A program made the position numbers and the translations under genes. Below, piece by piece: positions 31,344-42,527 of a stretch of DNA of 64,000 nucleotides; position 1 is the stretch's first letter, and every line of letters begins with the position of its first letter. This DNA is from Aspidapion aeneum. Lineage: Eukaryota > Arthropoda > Insecta > Coleoptera > Brentidae. The DNA lies in assembly GCA_963576565.1 (NCBI GenBank), contig OY755046.1:52012786-52076785 (forward strand), in the 5' to 3' direction. The notes below the pieces were generated by a model, which worked only from the letters and a program-made list of their open reading frames with translations, did no database searches and was not told where the DNA came from.

Positions 31344-31478
31344 GTCGTGTACTTTACGTTTCCAGCTTTTTAAAGTTCTGCAATATATATTTTAAAAAGA
31401 GTTGGAGAGGTACAACATCTCTGTCTTATGCCTTTTATTACTAGAAATCCTTCTGAATGTCAATTTCCAATTATAATT

Positions 31479-31706
31479 TTAGATTTTGACCCTTTGTATG
31501 TATGCATCATTAATATTAGTTTGTTGTAGCACTGTCCATAATTTTTCTACTGAAACGGTATTATATGCTTTTTGTAGGTCCACAAAGGTAACATGAGTCT
31601 CTATATTTCTAGCACTCTCAATTACTTGTTTAAGAAAAGAAACATTTATCACTACAAGATCTGCTTGCTTTGCTCTCTTCTTCTTCTTCTTATTCATGAA
31701 AATCAT
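31479..31706 (-). pseudogene. RT palm segment (FVDLQKAYNTV) of the RTE-like remnant
   Basis: It contains the first catalytic Asp in THVTFVDLQKAYNTVSVEKL, preceded by a lysine-rich stretch where the RTE protein would have a variable loop. Confidence 0.75.
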
Positions 31707-31745
31707 TTTCTATAAGATCTCTGACAATCCCACCGTACAATATAC

Positions 31746-32027
31746 TTAGATTATCATCCAGCTTGCTTCCTTTTGTTTATGTATTAAGGATATGAATGCT
31801 ATTTTCCAATCAACGGGTACTGAATGTCCGTTTATGCATTGATTGATAATATAAGGAAGATTTTTTTGTACATTCTCTGATCCATATTTGAGCATTTCAA
31901 CGTATATTCCCCCAGGTCCGCTAGCTTTTCCGGATTTAAGTTTTTTAGTACTATTCTTCATCATTTCTTTTTCGTAATTACTTACATCTATGTCTCTCCT
32001 CGAAGAGGCTGACAGATATATGTGCAA
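31746..32027 (-). pseudogene. N-terminal RT segment of the RTE-like remnant
   Basis: It contains KKLKSGKASGPGGIYVEMLK and later PVDWKIAFISLIHK. This corresponds to the LKxGKAxGxDGI and P..W....I..I.K motifs preceding the RT fingers. The endonuclease that should lie upstream is absent. Confidence 0.75.
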
Positions 32028-32040
32028 TATACTCCCTCTT

Positions 32041-32759
32041 AGAAAATAAATACCGGATAAGCCACTGTCATTTGGACTGGAAAAGCGAAAACCATATTCG
32101 TGATTAAAGCAAATTGCTTTTCGGTCGTAAGTTATTAAATTTTTGATCCGGCCAGCTCGAAATAAAGTGATTTGAAAGGTATTATAGCTATGCTAGTGCT
32201 AGTTGTGTGGGTAATAGTTATGTAGGTAAATTTGGAATACAGGGTGGAACAACTCAAAAGTTAATAGTGTAGAGGCCCTGGATATGTTTTGTCAGTTGTT
32301 TTACACCAGAAGTGAACAACCCTCTTTGACAGATATCACTTAGCCCCAACCTCAAAAGGATACCAATAATACCTAGCAAAGACAATAATTGGACTTTTCC
32401 GATAATTATTTGATCTGCCAATTCCACTACTACTACGATCATTTCGCTAGCTTCTCAAGGACGGACGCTGACAATTCATAAATTTAAACCAAACTGAAAA
32501 CTTAAGATATCTATAGTTATTATACAAGGGGTAGTGCATTCAAAATGGTTTAACTCGCTAGCTATACAATGGCGCTCATAAATTGTATTAAGAGCTTAAC
32601 GTCTGCGGGTCTCATCTTTATATATTTGGTTAGTAAAATCTCTTGTTTTTGTTGTCAAAATTTTTGGGTCCAGGAATTCCAGTTCTGTATAGGGACACTG
32701 GAAGTATTTTAAGAGTTTTAAATAAAAAATTATTGGTACGTTCGCATCAAGGTGTTTAT
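32041..32759. other. Spacer without recognised gene
   Basis: It contains a 62-residue minus-strand frame (32254-32442) without recognisable similarity. Confidence 0.4.
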
Positions 32760-32928
32760 ACTTTTACACAGGTAACCCACAGAATTTGAAAGGTCATTGA
32801 ATCTGACTAGCCAACTGTAATCAGAATAAAAAATCTACGTCACTGGTTTGCCTGAAACTATTTGTTTTACGGAAACCCGATTACGCAGCTACAGTCGTTC
32901 AGTTAAGTTTACATGACTGTGTAAAAGT
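32760..32928 (+). mobile_element. MITE, ~170 bp, copy 1
   Basis: Termini ACTTTTACACAG and CTGTGTAAAAGT are perfect inverted repeats, extended by TAT/ATA outside. Interior blocks such as CAACTGTAATCAGA and ACGCAGCTACAG recur in reverse orientation at 50055-50230, showing a dispersed family. Confidence 0.8.
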
Positions 32929-33344
32929 ATAGACATTGGGTTAATAATAATAATAATAATGCTTTTATTGTCAACAACAAAAAATTAACAAAATACACTT
33001 CTAATAACTTAAACTAAAAGTGAAGTTGACAAAAGGCAGAGTTCGCACTTTCGAGCTCATAAAGCTGAAAGCAGCGCTCTTCCACTCAACCTAAGGAAGA
33101 AAAAAAATAATTCTATAAAAGTTCCCATCGAATGCCCTAAGGGCTACTAATTAGCTTATAATAATATTTGTTGCAGTTGCAAAGTTGTGCAGCACAGAGA
33201 ATCAATGTACAACGGGTTCCACTAAACTTTTGACAAAACGGACACAGGCCATAATGCTATTATTTTTCTTATTTATTTTTATTTTTTAGTTTTAGCTGCC
33301 TTGAAAAAGCAATTTTTTAACAGTAGCGCGAAACATACTTCCTT

Positions 33345-33551
33345 TTAATTTTTTGTGATCAGCAGAGACTTCGTTATAGACCGTTCGTATTTAGGCGCTA
33401 CAACGCTTAACGAGTTTTCCAATTGCAGCAGAAATTGTTCCGCAGGAAAATTGGGTGGCTTATAAAGAATACCTATTTGTTTATTTTTAGCGAGAGCCAA
33501 AGTTGTTCCGTGTGCGCATCGATTGTGTTTCTCACATAGGCTGCGACCCAA
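33345..33551 (-). pseudogene. Partial APE-type endonuclease of the CR1-like element
   Basis: GILYKPPNFPAEQFLLQLEN corresponds to the VvYRPPn....F...LE block of apurinic endonuclease domains in non-LTR elements. Upstream, in another frame near 33600-33640, FCQINTRSILSKI matches the N-terminal hiNaRSl.nK block. The catalytic GDFN block is missing. Confidence 0.65.
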
Positions 33552-33795
33552 CCACCCCTGCGTGCGTAATTACATCAAAACTCTGTACTGCATTTTTAAA
33601 TTCTAAAATTTTTGACAAGATAGATCTGGTATTAATCTGACAAAATGTAAAATTCATGTTTTGCTCTTATCCTCTGTTTCTTAAAGATCTGAAGTCCTAA
33701 AAAAATTAATATAACTACGTGATCTAAATTTAATTAAATATAATTATTAAAAAATAAGTGTTAAAAAATAAGTTTAAAAAAAATATATAAAATGT

Positions 33796-34284
33796 TTATT
33801 TTGCTAGCTTTTGTTTAGGTACTGTACTCTTTTGAGGTGGAACCACTTGTTTGATTTTTCCGACGGCTGGGTCTGCGACTTTACTGTTACTTCTCAGAGT
33901 TTTTACTGGTACTGTCGCCGATATCTGTGCGACTGATTCCTGCGATCCAGAAAAAGGAAGTTTTTGGTTTTGTAGATCAGCAACGGTGTATAGTTTGTCT
34001 TCTATTTGCAACTTATCGATTCCTTTGATCTTACAGACAATATTATTGGCCTTGCAATCTTTATAATGTTTTATCAATATTTTATAATTTTTTCTGTCCT
34101 CTGGGTTTAGGTCATGCGAAATTGAGATGTTAGTACCTTTGAGTTTAGAAACGTTCTTATAGGCCTCTGATTTTTTTAAAAAAGATAAAAACTCGGCACA
34201 GATTGGCGCTTCTTGAGTTTTGCCCAGTTTAAAGATATTATTAAAATCGTTGATACTAAATGAGGTACCAAGATGGTCGTTCAA
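33796..34284 (-). pseudogene. ORF1 (RNA-binding) protein of the CR1-like element, C-terminal part
   Basis: 162 codons. The region NDFNNIFKLGKTQ...VEFLSFLKKSEAYKN-like, then KGTNISISHDLNPEDRKNYK and KIKGIDKLQIEDKLYTV, fits the RRM-like and C-terminal domain of L1/CR1-type ORF1 proteins. A Lys/Pro/Val-rich basic tail follows. The N-terminal coiled coil lies in the neighbouring frame (34281-34541), and a single-base shift around 34310 would join them. It is otherwise open, so the copy is not very old. Confidence 0.75.
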
Positions 34285-34541
34285 CGATAAAACTGTCTTC
34301 TCGGGAATGTTTGCTTCAGCTTTAAACCCCAGATAAGAATATTGTTGCGCCTTAATCTTCTATCGTGTTCCAAAGTTATATGCTCTAGCTTTTGAAAATC
34401 TTCCTGAAACGTTCCAAATTGCGATTCCAGACGTTCTGCCGAATCATCAATACGTTGCGTTAATAGTTGCGTCTGTTGCTCGTTCGCAGCCATTAACTTA
34501 GAATAAAGTTCTTCAATTGTTCTTGGAATGCCCGCCATCAC
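34281..34541 (-). pseudogene. ORF1 N-terminal coiled coil of the CR1-like element
   Basis: From the ATG pair at 34541/34538 the protein forms a heptad-rich coiled coil (QQTQLLTQRIDDSAERLESQ), then HDRRLRRNNILIWGLK, the start of the RRM-like domain. The frame is then lost by a one-base shift; the correct continuation is in 33796-34284. Confidence 0.75.
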
Positions 34542-34545
34542 ATTC

Positions 34546-35664
34546 GCAATAAATCATACATCAACTTATGATTTAAAGAACAGCGTGTTTTCGAACGTTC
34601 TTATGTAGCGAAAATCACCTTTATGGCCGTCTGAACTTTGTGAGGTTAGGGTGAGATGTTTAATAAATAAGCCAATATTTATGAAAATATTGCATTAATT
34701 GACGTACCCCTATCAAAGATTCCTCTAGTATTGCACTACACTAATTGAAAGTCAAATTTATTTAATATAAATTTTTATCTTGATTTTTAAGTTAAAATAA
34801 AAATACTCAAATTCTGCATCTGCACATGAACAGAACGTTCAAGAATTCCATTGGCATTACTTCGAGGCTTTCTAGCGCTGTCAGCAGCCATAAGAGACGT
34901 CATAAAAGGAGTACCTTTAAAGCCTTCACCCTGCGCGTCCTTAGGTGTCTTTTTAAATTTGAAATTATACATTCATATATTAAATTCAAATTAAAAGTTG
35001 AGGAAATAGTCCATTTTGCCCTTTATTGTAGACCACAATTGCCTAGCAATCCAAACATTATTCTTACTTAGGAAGAATGCGGAGAAAGAAAACAAAGAAA
35101 ATTCCAGTACGTAGAAAGAGAGGTCAATACATATAAGTTACGCATTTCTGAAGAAACACATAAATCAAATGTATCCAGGTCCTTTAATTTCGAGTAAATG
35201 CGTAGATGGCACTGCACTGAAAAAAAGTGTTTTGTAAAATTGTAGTGAAAAATGTTGGCAATTTCGTGATCAACGTTTTATTCTGTAATTGTACAGGTCC
35301 ATAACAAAATTGTACTAACGATCACATTACAGCAGTATGGATAAGTAAAATTACTTATTATATTTTGTAAATATTTTTATGGAAAATGAAAATTAACAAG
35401 ACAATTGCTTTTTTCCAAATCCACTTGTATAAAAGCCCAATGTAAAAAGGGAAAAATACATCTACAGTACTGAGAAAAACATATTTACAGTATATGTTTT
35501 TAAAAAAATTAAATGATATATTATGAAAAATTTCCAAAAATTTTTTCAGTGTGCATGTTAAAGAGGTCTACACCGTAACATGTGTTAGGTAAAACTAATC
35601 CTTCATGAGAAAAGAAAGTTGCCTACCGTTGGGTTACTTAGCGGACCAGCCCGCTGGGTCGTCA
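34546..35664. other. Spacer without recognised gene
   Basis: The first part could be the 5' untranslated region of the CR1-like element. Open frames at 34787-34972 and 34826-35071 overlap on opposite strands and carry no recognisable domain. Confidence 0.4.
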
Positions 35665-35723
35665 TAGAGTCCCTGTATGTTGACATTTTTGGATATCCAA
35701 ATATGTCAACATACAGGGAGTCT
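35665..35723. repeat. Dispersed palindrome, copy 3
   Basis: The left arm is AGAGTCCCTGTATGTTGACA (then TTTTTGGATA) and the right arm is TATCCAAATATGTCAACATA followed by CAGGGAGTCTA. It shares about 20 bp of arm sequence with 27291-27359. The flanks GGTCGTCA and GGCCATCA agree at 6 of 8 positions, a possible diverged 8-bp target duplication. Confidence 0.85.
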
Positions 35724-36266
35724 AGGCCATCAAGTAGTGTGAATCCGTTTGTGATTATATTCTGTATAAACTATGCAAAAGGCACTTAGCATGACAAGTG
35801 GATTAGAAGCGCGATAATGGGTACATTCCCTGTTAAAATAATAAAGTCCGATAATCGGGTCCAGTGTAGAGCCTTGCATTCAAAATTAATTGGATTGAAG
35901 TCACAGCTGCTCAAGGCTATTGTAAATCCAGAAGAATTGGATTAGAAGTACGGAAAAAATTGTCTTGTGTAAACTTCACAAAAAATTTTAGCAAAAAATA
36001 ATGTTGTTGGAAGGTTGTTTGCCTGTTTATTTCTATCATTGTATATGTCAGTTTGGTTATTGTTGTGGTTAACGTTGTAGATAATAAACGATTAGTATTA
36101 GACCCCAAATTTTAGCGCTAATGAACTGATAATTTATTTCTAGGATGCAAAACTTTTCAAAAAATCTGGAATACAATAATTAATGTTATGATAAACTACA
36201 AATTACAATGTAAAATATCCATAACCCCTGATTTATAAAGTGCCGTTTGCCATTGACGTTGATGGT
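35724..36266. other. Spacer without recognised gene
   Basis: AT-rich, nothing recognised. Confidence 0.4.
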
Positions 36267-36666
36267 TCACATTTCGTAAACGGCAAGGTTTAAATTGGGA
36301 GTAAGACGTAAACCCAGCGAATTATTAAGTTCAAAATAAAGAGCATACATCAATCTAGAGAATACGTAACATCTCAATAAACGGGTTCTAACATTTAGAA
36401 TACGTTTAATATTATACACGTAAGAGTTTTCATGCGATTGAAGTAGGATTTGGCTTTCTGGATTCGTATTTTGAGTTCTTTTGTTTAGTGTCAATTATTA
36501 TTTAGTTGTGCTCCTGGATAGTTAATTGCTGATAATGTCTCAATTGGGGTACTTCTTACATGAAGCTATAGATTTTAAACATCTTCATTGCTTATTATCA
36601 TTACCTTTGTTTTATTTTTATTTAGTCGCATTTTATACTTTTCACACATCTCAGCTACATTCTCTA

Positions 36667-36888
36667 TTAGTCTCTGAAGGCCTTAGCTGTATTTGCAAGA
36701 AGGACGGCATCATCCGCATATCTTAAGTTGATAATAAGTACACCATTTAGAGAAATACCATATGTTATGTCTTCAAGAGTTTCCTGAAACAACTTTTTTG
36801 AATAAATGTTAAAAATCAGAGGAGATAATACAGAACACTGCCGAACACCCTGCCGGATTTTAAATCTTTGCGGTTCCATTTCCGCCAC
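36667..36888 (-). pseudogene. RT segment (QG...YADD) of the interrupted non-LTR element
   Basis: Contains GVRQCSVLSPLIFNIYSKKL and LRYADDAVLLANT. These are the substrate-binding and catalytic blocks of RT, with QC in place of the usual QG. Confidence 0.8.
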
Positions 36889-37601
36889 TCGAACAAATTA
36901 TTCCGGCTTTCAGTAAATGTTGGAGAAAATACGTAAACCTTTATCATCCAGTTGATAATCGTTTTTTCTATTAGTTTTTGATGATTAACACGATCAAAAG
37001 TTCATTCAAAGTCAATGAAGCGGGCAAATACATCACAATTTACGTCATGACTTCGTCGGACCAAAACATTTAAACTGTCTAAAAACTTGTACCCAGGCCA
37101 TTTTTGTGTCACTAATGTCATGTTCGAGTTTAGGATATATTCGTCCGTGTATGATTTTAAGGAAAACCTTTTAAATATGGCTCTTAAGACTGATGGATAC
37201 TCTTTTAGATGTTACTTTATTTAGACATAGGGAAAAATAATGAAACTAAACATTCAAAATATTGCCGGTATAATAGACAAAGTTAAAGAGATCAGTTATA
37301 ATATCTAAATTTTTTTCCTGAATTAGTTTTAACCATTAATCACAAACTCCGTCAAGTCCAGTAGCCTTATTTTTATTTAGTTTATTTATTGAATTAATCA
37401 CCTCTTCATTTGTAATAGTAATTGTTATTGTGTGCTTTTCGAGAAGTTCACTACTGTTTTTATTTAATTATTTTCCTGAGCTTTAGTTTTCCACTTACAA
37501 GGAGTAGATTGGGGTCCGATGGAACTTCCGTGCCAGGGTAATTTTTAACTGATGTCAAAGAATTTTTGAATAATTTTTTTTATTATTAAAATATAATCAA
37601 T

Positions 37602-37886
37602 CTACTACTACTAAGTCGGTTTAGACCGTGTTTCTACGTTGTCCGACGCCTATTCTACACCTCCTTCGATCCTGACAATCTTCCGTCAGGTTTTTTTGTC
37701 TCATTGATCGTTGCCATTCCAGTTTAAGATGTCTTTTTTTTCTGCGCCCTATTGGTTGCCATTCTAGGACCTGCTTTCGTAATCTTTTAGTGATGTCATC
37801 CGTTATGCTTCCCTCGATTCCCATTATTTTTTTTATGATCTCATTTCTTATATGATCTGCTCTAGATATTCTCATTTTTGCTTTGT
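37602..37886 (-). mobile_element. Nested 5'-truncated RTE-like insertion (285 bp) with 13-bp target duplication
   Basis: AAATATAATCAAT flanks the insertion at 37589-37601 and 37887-37899. On the minus strand it encodes the ORF2 C-terminus (37875-37621: ITDDITKRLRKQVLEWQPIG...) and ends with an (AGT)n tail. It is the same family as 30711-32040. It sits inside the endonuclease region of the older element, whose IDYI codons are split by it. Confidence 0.9.
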
Positions 37887-38150
37887 AAATATAATCAATA
37901 TGATTTTTGATTATGTTTTCCTCGCTATCAGCCGGGAATCTGCAAGTGTATAAACGGCGAGAAGGTAGTTTTATATATATATAATCACCCGTTGTCTATC
38001 TCCCATAATTATAGTTGTCTCCCTTTTCCGCGTCTGTTTTAGTGGGTTCCTGATATACTCAGAAATTCGTTCGATATCTTCTTCGTTACCTACTTCTAGA
38101 GGTAAGGGCATAAACCTGTGTGATATTAAGTTAGCTTAGTCTCGTATTAC

Positions 38151-38496
38151 CAAAACACGTTATTGTTCGCAAGAGAGTAAGAAGAATTTCTCTACGGCTT
38201 TAAGCATCCTGTAGCTTTATCGCTGAGTGTAACGTAGCACGTTTATAGTTACATAGCTTCGTGTGGGTATACACGAAACGTTTTTGATTTCCTATTATTT
38301 TGAATAATTTAGCACAGTTTGGGTAAAGGAAAATTTGAATGAGATTGCTATATTATAGATTAATAATTATCGGTTGTCGATTGTCGTTTGTATTACAATA
38401 GAATATTATATTAAATGCGCCTAACAAGGATGCTTTTAGAGACATTCTATCTCAAACTACGGATTTCCGTTACTGTCGCTTCCGACTTATTCATTA
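38151..38496. other. Spacer without recognised gene
   Basis: It could be the eroded 5' part of the element below it in minus orientation. No motif was recognised. Confidence 0.35.
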
Positions 38497-39597
38497 GGGG
38501 AAAGAGGGACAAAATGGGATACTTAATTTTATAGGCTTATTTCTCCTATTAAATTATCACCATTGCCTTTGTCATTTGGGATTAAGTTGGCTAAATTGTT
38601 ATCTTTATGTTTTAATTTTTAGTTTAAGCGATTTAGAACTCCATCATACTTTTATTTTTATTTTTGTTAAAAGTTGCCTTTGCCCCATTTTGCCCCACAT
38701 ACGGGGTAAAATGGTGTGCCTATAAGCGGCGAAACGGACAGGGCGGTTATGTAATTTAGAATCGATATTTTTGTTTTATTTATTAAAATACTAACCAAGA
38801 TTAAAATACTTATTTAAAAAATAAAAAGGTGTAATAAAAAATACATTTATAATAAATAAATTTAGTAAAAAATTTTTTGGGCCAAAATGGGGTAGGTATA
38901 GGTTACCTCCCCACCATGAAAATACAACGTTTTGCCCCAAACCACCAGTTAAATTCAAACAAAAATCATAGACAGTAAAGGGCTTATTTTACGGACAACG
39001 CGTTTAGTTATACATAATACATAAACCTACTAATTATTCAATGTAAATAAAATTTTGAAAATTCTGTTACAAATATATAAATTGAAAAATATATATCTCT
39101 ATAACTTTGTCAAAATTTAGATCTATCGACTAGTTGAATTAAATTTAACATGGACAGAAAAAATAAAAATTAAATCAGAATTTCATATTTTTCTGATTTA
39201 ATTTTTATTTTATTAGATGTTAAATTTAAAATTATGAAGGCAAATATCTCAAAAAGTAAACGCCAGTTTTTCGAAATTTTTACACTGTTGTAAAGATATT
39301 CCAGAGTCCCTCAAAACAGGGTATCACGTGACCACTTCCCCAATACAAAATGTTAAGGCAAAGTTTACACCTACAAAGGGATGCTTGCTACAAAAATTTT
39401 AAGAGTCAAAAACTGTTCCCCTTTCAAACCAAATAGACGTTTTCAAGGGTTTTTCCAAAAACGAACGAAAGATATCCAAAAAAGCCTCTTTTACCTTAAC
39501 AAAAAAACACTTATTATTTCATTAACGTCGTATAGCTAAAGCGAATGGCCTTGAAACCCCATTTTAGGCACCTACTCAGTATTGCCCGTCTTTCCCC
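38497..39597. mobile_element. TIR element, 1.1 kb, GGGGAAAGA ends with TA target duplication
   Basis: The ends GGGGAAAGAGGGAC and, reversed, GGGGAAAGACGGGC are flanked by TA on both sides (38495-38496, 39598-39599), as in Tc1/mariner-type elements. The interior repeats TTGCCCCATTTTGCCCC-like blocks (about 38680 and 38930). A small hairpin with 19-bp arms lies at about 39160-39212. No transposase frame is present. It is related to 54716-56063. Confidence 0.65.
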
Positions 39598-39599
39598 TA

Positions 39600-40197
39600 G
39601 TGAAGACATTGCGGTTGTCTACTTTTAATCATGCTTTGTTTTAAAATTTAGTTCCCGAAATGTCGAAATTTTATTATTTTTTTCCCAACTGCAGTATGGC
39701 GAAAGGAAGGGTAATGTTTTTCTCTTGGGATATGTATGTATGTTTCTGTCGCGCTAGAGGCTAAACGGCTGAATCGATTTTGACAAAAAAAGAGCCATTG
39801 AATTACTATTGATCCCGAAGGTGCTATAGGCTATATTTTTTTAAACAGGAATTTTGTCACATGATGTAGGCTTTAAGGCATACAAAATACCTAAATTTCA
39901 GGCGATTTTCTGCTAGATATTTATTCAACACCATTTTACTAGTTCCCCTCTCCCTCTCTCCTCGCCGCCCTCCTTACTAGTAATAGTTGTAGCTATAACT
40001 TTCACAAATATAGACCGATTTCAGAAATTCTTTCTGAGCACGCTTTGAGATTTTTTGCAACACCTTTTTACCCTTCCCCAAAAAAAAAAGAAACAAAAAC
40101 TACTACGTACTTTCTGGGTAACGCTACATGAATAATTGTAAATGCATAGTGCTGTAAGGCTGAATAATAATTAAACCTAAAAGTTGGAAATAAAAAA
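39600..40197. other. Spacer without recognised gene
   Basis: It includes a CGCGCTAGAGGCTAAACGGC...ATCGATTTTGAC block at about 39750 of the kind seen in dispersed insect repeats. No gene. Confidence 0.35.
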
Positions 40198-40858
40198 TAT
40201 TTTAAATAAAAAAATAACCAACTGCTAAATCTACTTGTATGCACGCAGTTGGGTAGAAAATTATAGAATAATCTGTTTCGTGAAAATAAAAAACTGTATA
40301 ATTTCGTAAGTGCACTTTGGGTATCAAAACCATAATATTCCAATACACACGGTAACTGTAAAAAAGACCTGATTGGTTGCTTTCAAAGACATATGCATAT
40401 TATTTCCATATATTGCGTATTATTGCAATACCTACGGTACCTTACGATGCAAAATGCAAACATATTTGAAATAGCAATATGAATGGACACTAAGTCTATC
40501 CTTTTTGCGATCATTAAGTTAAAATGTCCTGATTGTTTATACTTTGCACATGAATATTATTTTATTAGTGTATTCGTCATGTCAAATTATCGGCTCACAG
40601 TTGACAAAAACTCTATCTATGTAAATTTGGTATCTGTGCATTTTTCGTACCTTTATTTCTGAATGTTTGCATCAAACGCCAACCATTGTGTAAATAGGTA
40701 ACAGGGAGTATTGGAATATTACGTATAAGATCAAAACTAAAAGTAGAAGCATGTCGTACATTATTATAGATATACATATTAATTTTGTACCCAACTGCGA
40801 CTAGTAGCTACAAGTAGATTTAGCAGCTGGATGTTTTTTTATTAAAATTTTTTTTTAT
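40198..40858. mobile_element. MITE, ~660 bp, long terminal inverted repeats
   Basis: The left end AAATAAAAAAATAACCAACT, then GCTAAATCTACTTGTA and CGCAGTTGGGTA, is mirrored at 40785-40858. A second inner pair, ATAATATTCCAATAC (about 40330) and GTATTGGAATATTA (about 40709), continues the symmetry. A 91-residue minus-strand frame (40068-40343) overlaps it and is not supported. Confidence 0.75.
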
Positions 40859-41140
40859 TCAGATATCTTTTTGGCTCTAGAAAAACATACATTTCCTGAA
40901 TTTTCGGCTTCAATATTCACAATTTCGATTTTATTCGCTGAAAAAATCTAAGCGAGAATATATGTGACGGATTTGACATTTTGAATAAAAACTAATAAAT
41001 TCGTTCTGGCCGTTATTCTCGGTTTTATCCCACGGTTGAACCAATCGCATAAATTTCAAATAAATTTTGCATCTGGTGACGAAAAAGCAAAATAGCGCCG
41101 TCATCGGTAAAAACTTGAACACTAGACCTTACTACTATTA
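40859..41140. other. Short spacer
   Basis: Nothing recognised. Confidence 0.4.
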
Positions 41141-41655
41141 GGCCCATCGCACCGACTTTTTTTCATTTCTTAGCTAAAAGAATACCTTATTTCGTAAAAT
41201 TTCGTTGCACCGAAATTAAAGGCAGACTTATTCCTTCCGTAGTGTTGTTAAAATTAAGTCACCTTTTTTCTTGACTTTACTGTTCCTTAAGAGCTGCTGA
41301 AAGATAAAATCTCTTTTTGTATTTTGAGTAAATTATGTTTTTATTAAAAAAAAAAACAGGTTTCTTACCTTATTTACTCACAAAATACAAAAAGACACTT
41401 TAATCACAACACTTTGCTCATTTGCAAGTATTGTCAGTTGCTATGGCTGTGCTAGAAAAGTAACATTATATGACCAGCATCTTATCTTTAAGCAGCTCTT
41501 AAGGAACAGTAAAGTCATAAAAAAAGGTGACTTAATTTATCCAAACTAAGGAAGGAATAAGTCTGCCTTTAATTTCAGTGCAACGAAATTTTGCGGAATA
41601 AAGTATTATTTAGGCTGAGCAACGAAAAAAAAAAGTCCGTGTGATGCATGGGCCC
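41141..41655. mobile_element. Foldback element, ~515 bp with ~170-bp arms, TA target duplication
   Basis: GGCCCATCGCACCGACTTTT at the left pairs with the right end ...GTCCGTGTGATGCATGGGCC. Complementarity continues through GAAATTAAAGGCAGACTTAT and ACTTTACTGTTCCTTAAGAG. TA occurs on both sides (41139-41140, 41656-41657). A one-armed relative is at 46421-46715. Confidence 0.8.
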
Positions 41656-41657
41656 TA

Positions 41658-42379
41658 AATACACAAAGGCCAAATTTTGAAAGAATGCAGCGGCTTTTTA
41701 TATGTAAATCTGTCACAATATTGTCGATTTTAAAATAAAGTCAGATTTTATTCCAATAAGTCCTTAAGATCTTTAAAGCCAGTGCTATAGACAGTGGCTT
41801 ATCCACAAATTGTTTTCGATGAAAGGTTTCGTTAGGGATTTTATGGATAAATAAAAAATAACAAATAGGTAAATATTAAAAAAAAAAATAACAGCCTCTC
41901 GGTGGTTAACCCCCTCTCTCGGTGCCAGACCTGGTTCAAAACCTGTGTTAGACTTTAATAAAACGGACAAATTTTTAGGAAGAAACAGGGACAGGTGGAA
42001 GTTATCATTCCCTTGGATAAGGAAGGACTGTACATCGTAATCTGGGAAATAAAGCTTTATATTTAAGTAAACAATTCACTTAATAATTCTGGATTTAGAA
42101 TATTTGCAAATACGGCATTTTGCCTAACTTGTATGACTTTTACTGGAGTGACGATAGATAATTTAACCTTTGAAATGTGTCAACAGGTTTAGAATGGTTG
42201 ACGCGCGGTTTCCACATGTGACATCGTAATAAACTCTGTTGATACCTGTGAAGGCTTTGATTATCATGGTGTTTTTCTAGTTTTGTTATTAATAAATACT
42301 AATTATTGCTGGGGCTCAGATCTAAGTTTTGAAGCCGATAAAAATTTCACATATTTGCATAGCACCTTACGCAATCTTT
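41658..42379. other. Spacer without recognised gene
   Basis: A GGTTCAAAACC at about 41933 resembles a pol III B box, but no A box or tRNA fold accompanies it convincingly. Confidence 0.4.
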
Positions 42380-42527
42380 GGCCTTGGCATAGAGCAAAAA
42401 TCTTGCAGTGGCATGCAAGATTAGGGTCCCTGACATGACATCTGTTGTATAAACAAACAAATAAATCTCATTCAGGGCCGCTAATCTTGCATGCAACTGC
42501 AATTTTATTGCTCCATGTCAAGCGGCC
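42380..42527. mobile_element. Inverted-repeat MITE, ~148 bp
   Basis: The left arm GGCCTTGGCATAGAGCAAAA, then GCATGCAAGATTAG and CCCTGA, is mirrored by the right arm ending TTGCTCCATGTCAAGCGGCC. Non-coding. Confidence 0.75.

Larger units (their letters stand above)
30711..32040 (-). mobile_element. Degenerate RTE-like non-LTR retrotransposon, 5'-truncated
   Basis: RT blocks appear in consecutive order on the minus strand: KSGKASGPGGI (in 31746-32027), HVTFVDLQKAYNTVSVEK (in 31479-31706), FADDQVIVANDIEDME (in 31149-31343), then EYVYLGVTFDKTGTD just below 31130. The 3' part down to 30726 matches the insertion at 37602-37886. The tail is (AGT)n at 30711-30725 on the minus strand. Frames change between blocks, so the copy is dead. 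Confidence 0.85.
32941..34545 (-). mobile_element. CR1/L2-like non-LTR element with most of ORF2 deleted
   Basis: On the minus strand the order is ORF1 (34541-33796, one frameshift), a partial endonuclease (about 33740-33345), a 3' region, AATAAA, and a (TTA)n tail at 32941-32961. The RT is missing, so an internal deletion joined the endonuclease to the 3' end, or two insertions are abutted. Confidence 0.7.
36267..38150 (-). mobile_element. Degenerate endonuclease/RT non-LTR element, interrupted by a nested insertion
   Basis: Read on the minus strand in order: endonuclease block ETTIIMGD (about 38010), IKNHIDYI broken by the insertion at 37602-37886, then SDPNLLLVSGKLKLRKII (about 37500), RT NKNKATGLDGV (about 37360), DYQLDDKGLRIF (about 36930), VRQCSVLSPLIFNIYS and YADD (36667-36888), and VRTRLLRCYVFSRLMYAL (36267-36494). 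Stops and frame changes are frequent. It is older than its nested insertion and older than most other remnants here. Confidence 0.8.

Noticed and set aside
41860..41960. Possible tRNA or second SINE around GGTTCAAAACC
   Set aside because: No convincing A box, acceptor stem or anticodon arm; the B-box match alone is too weak.
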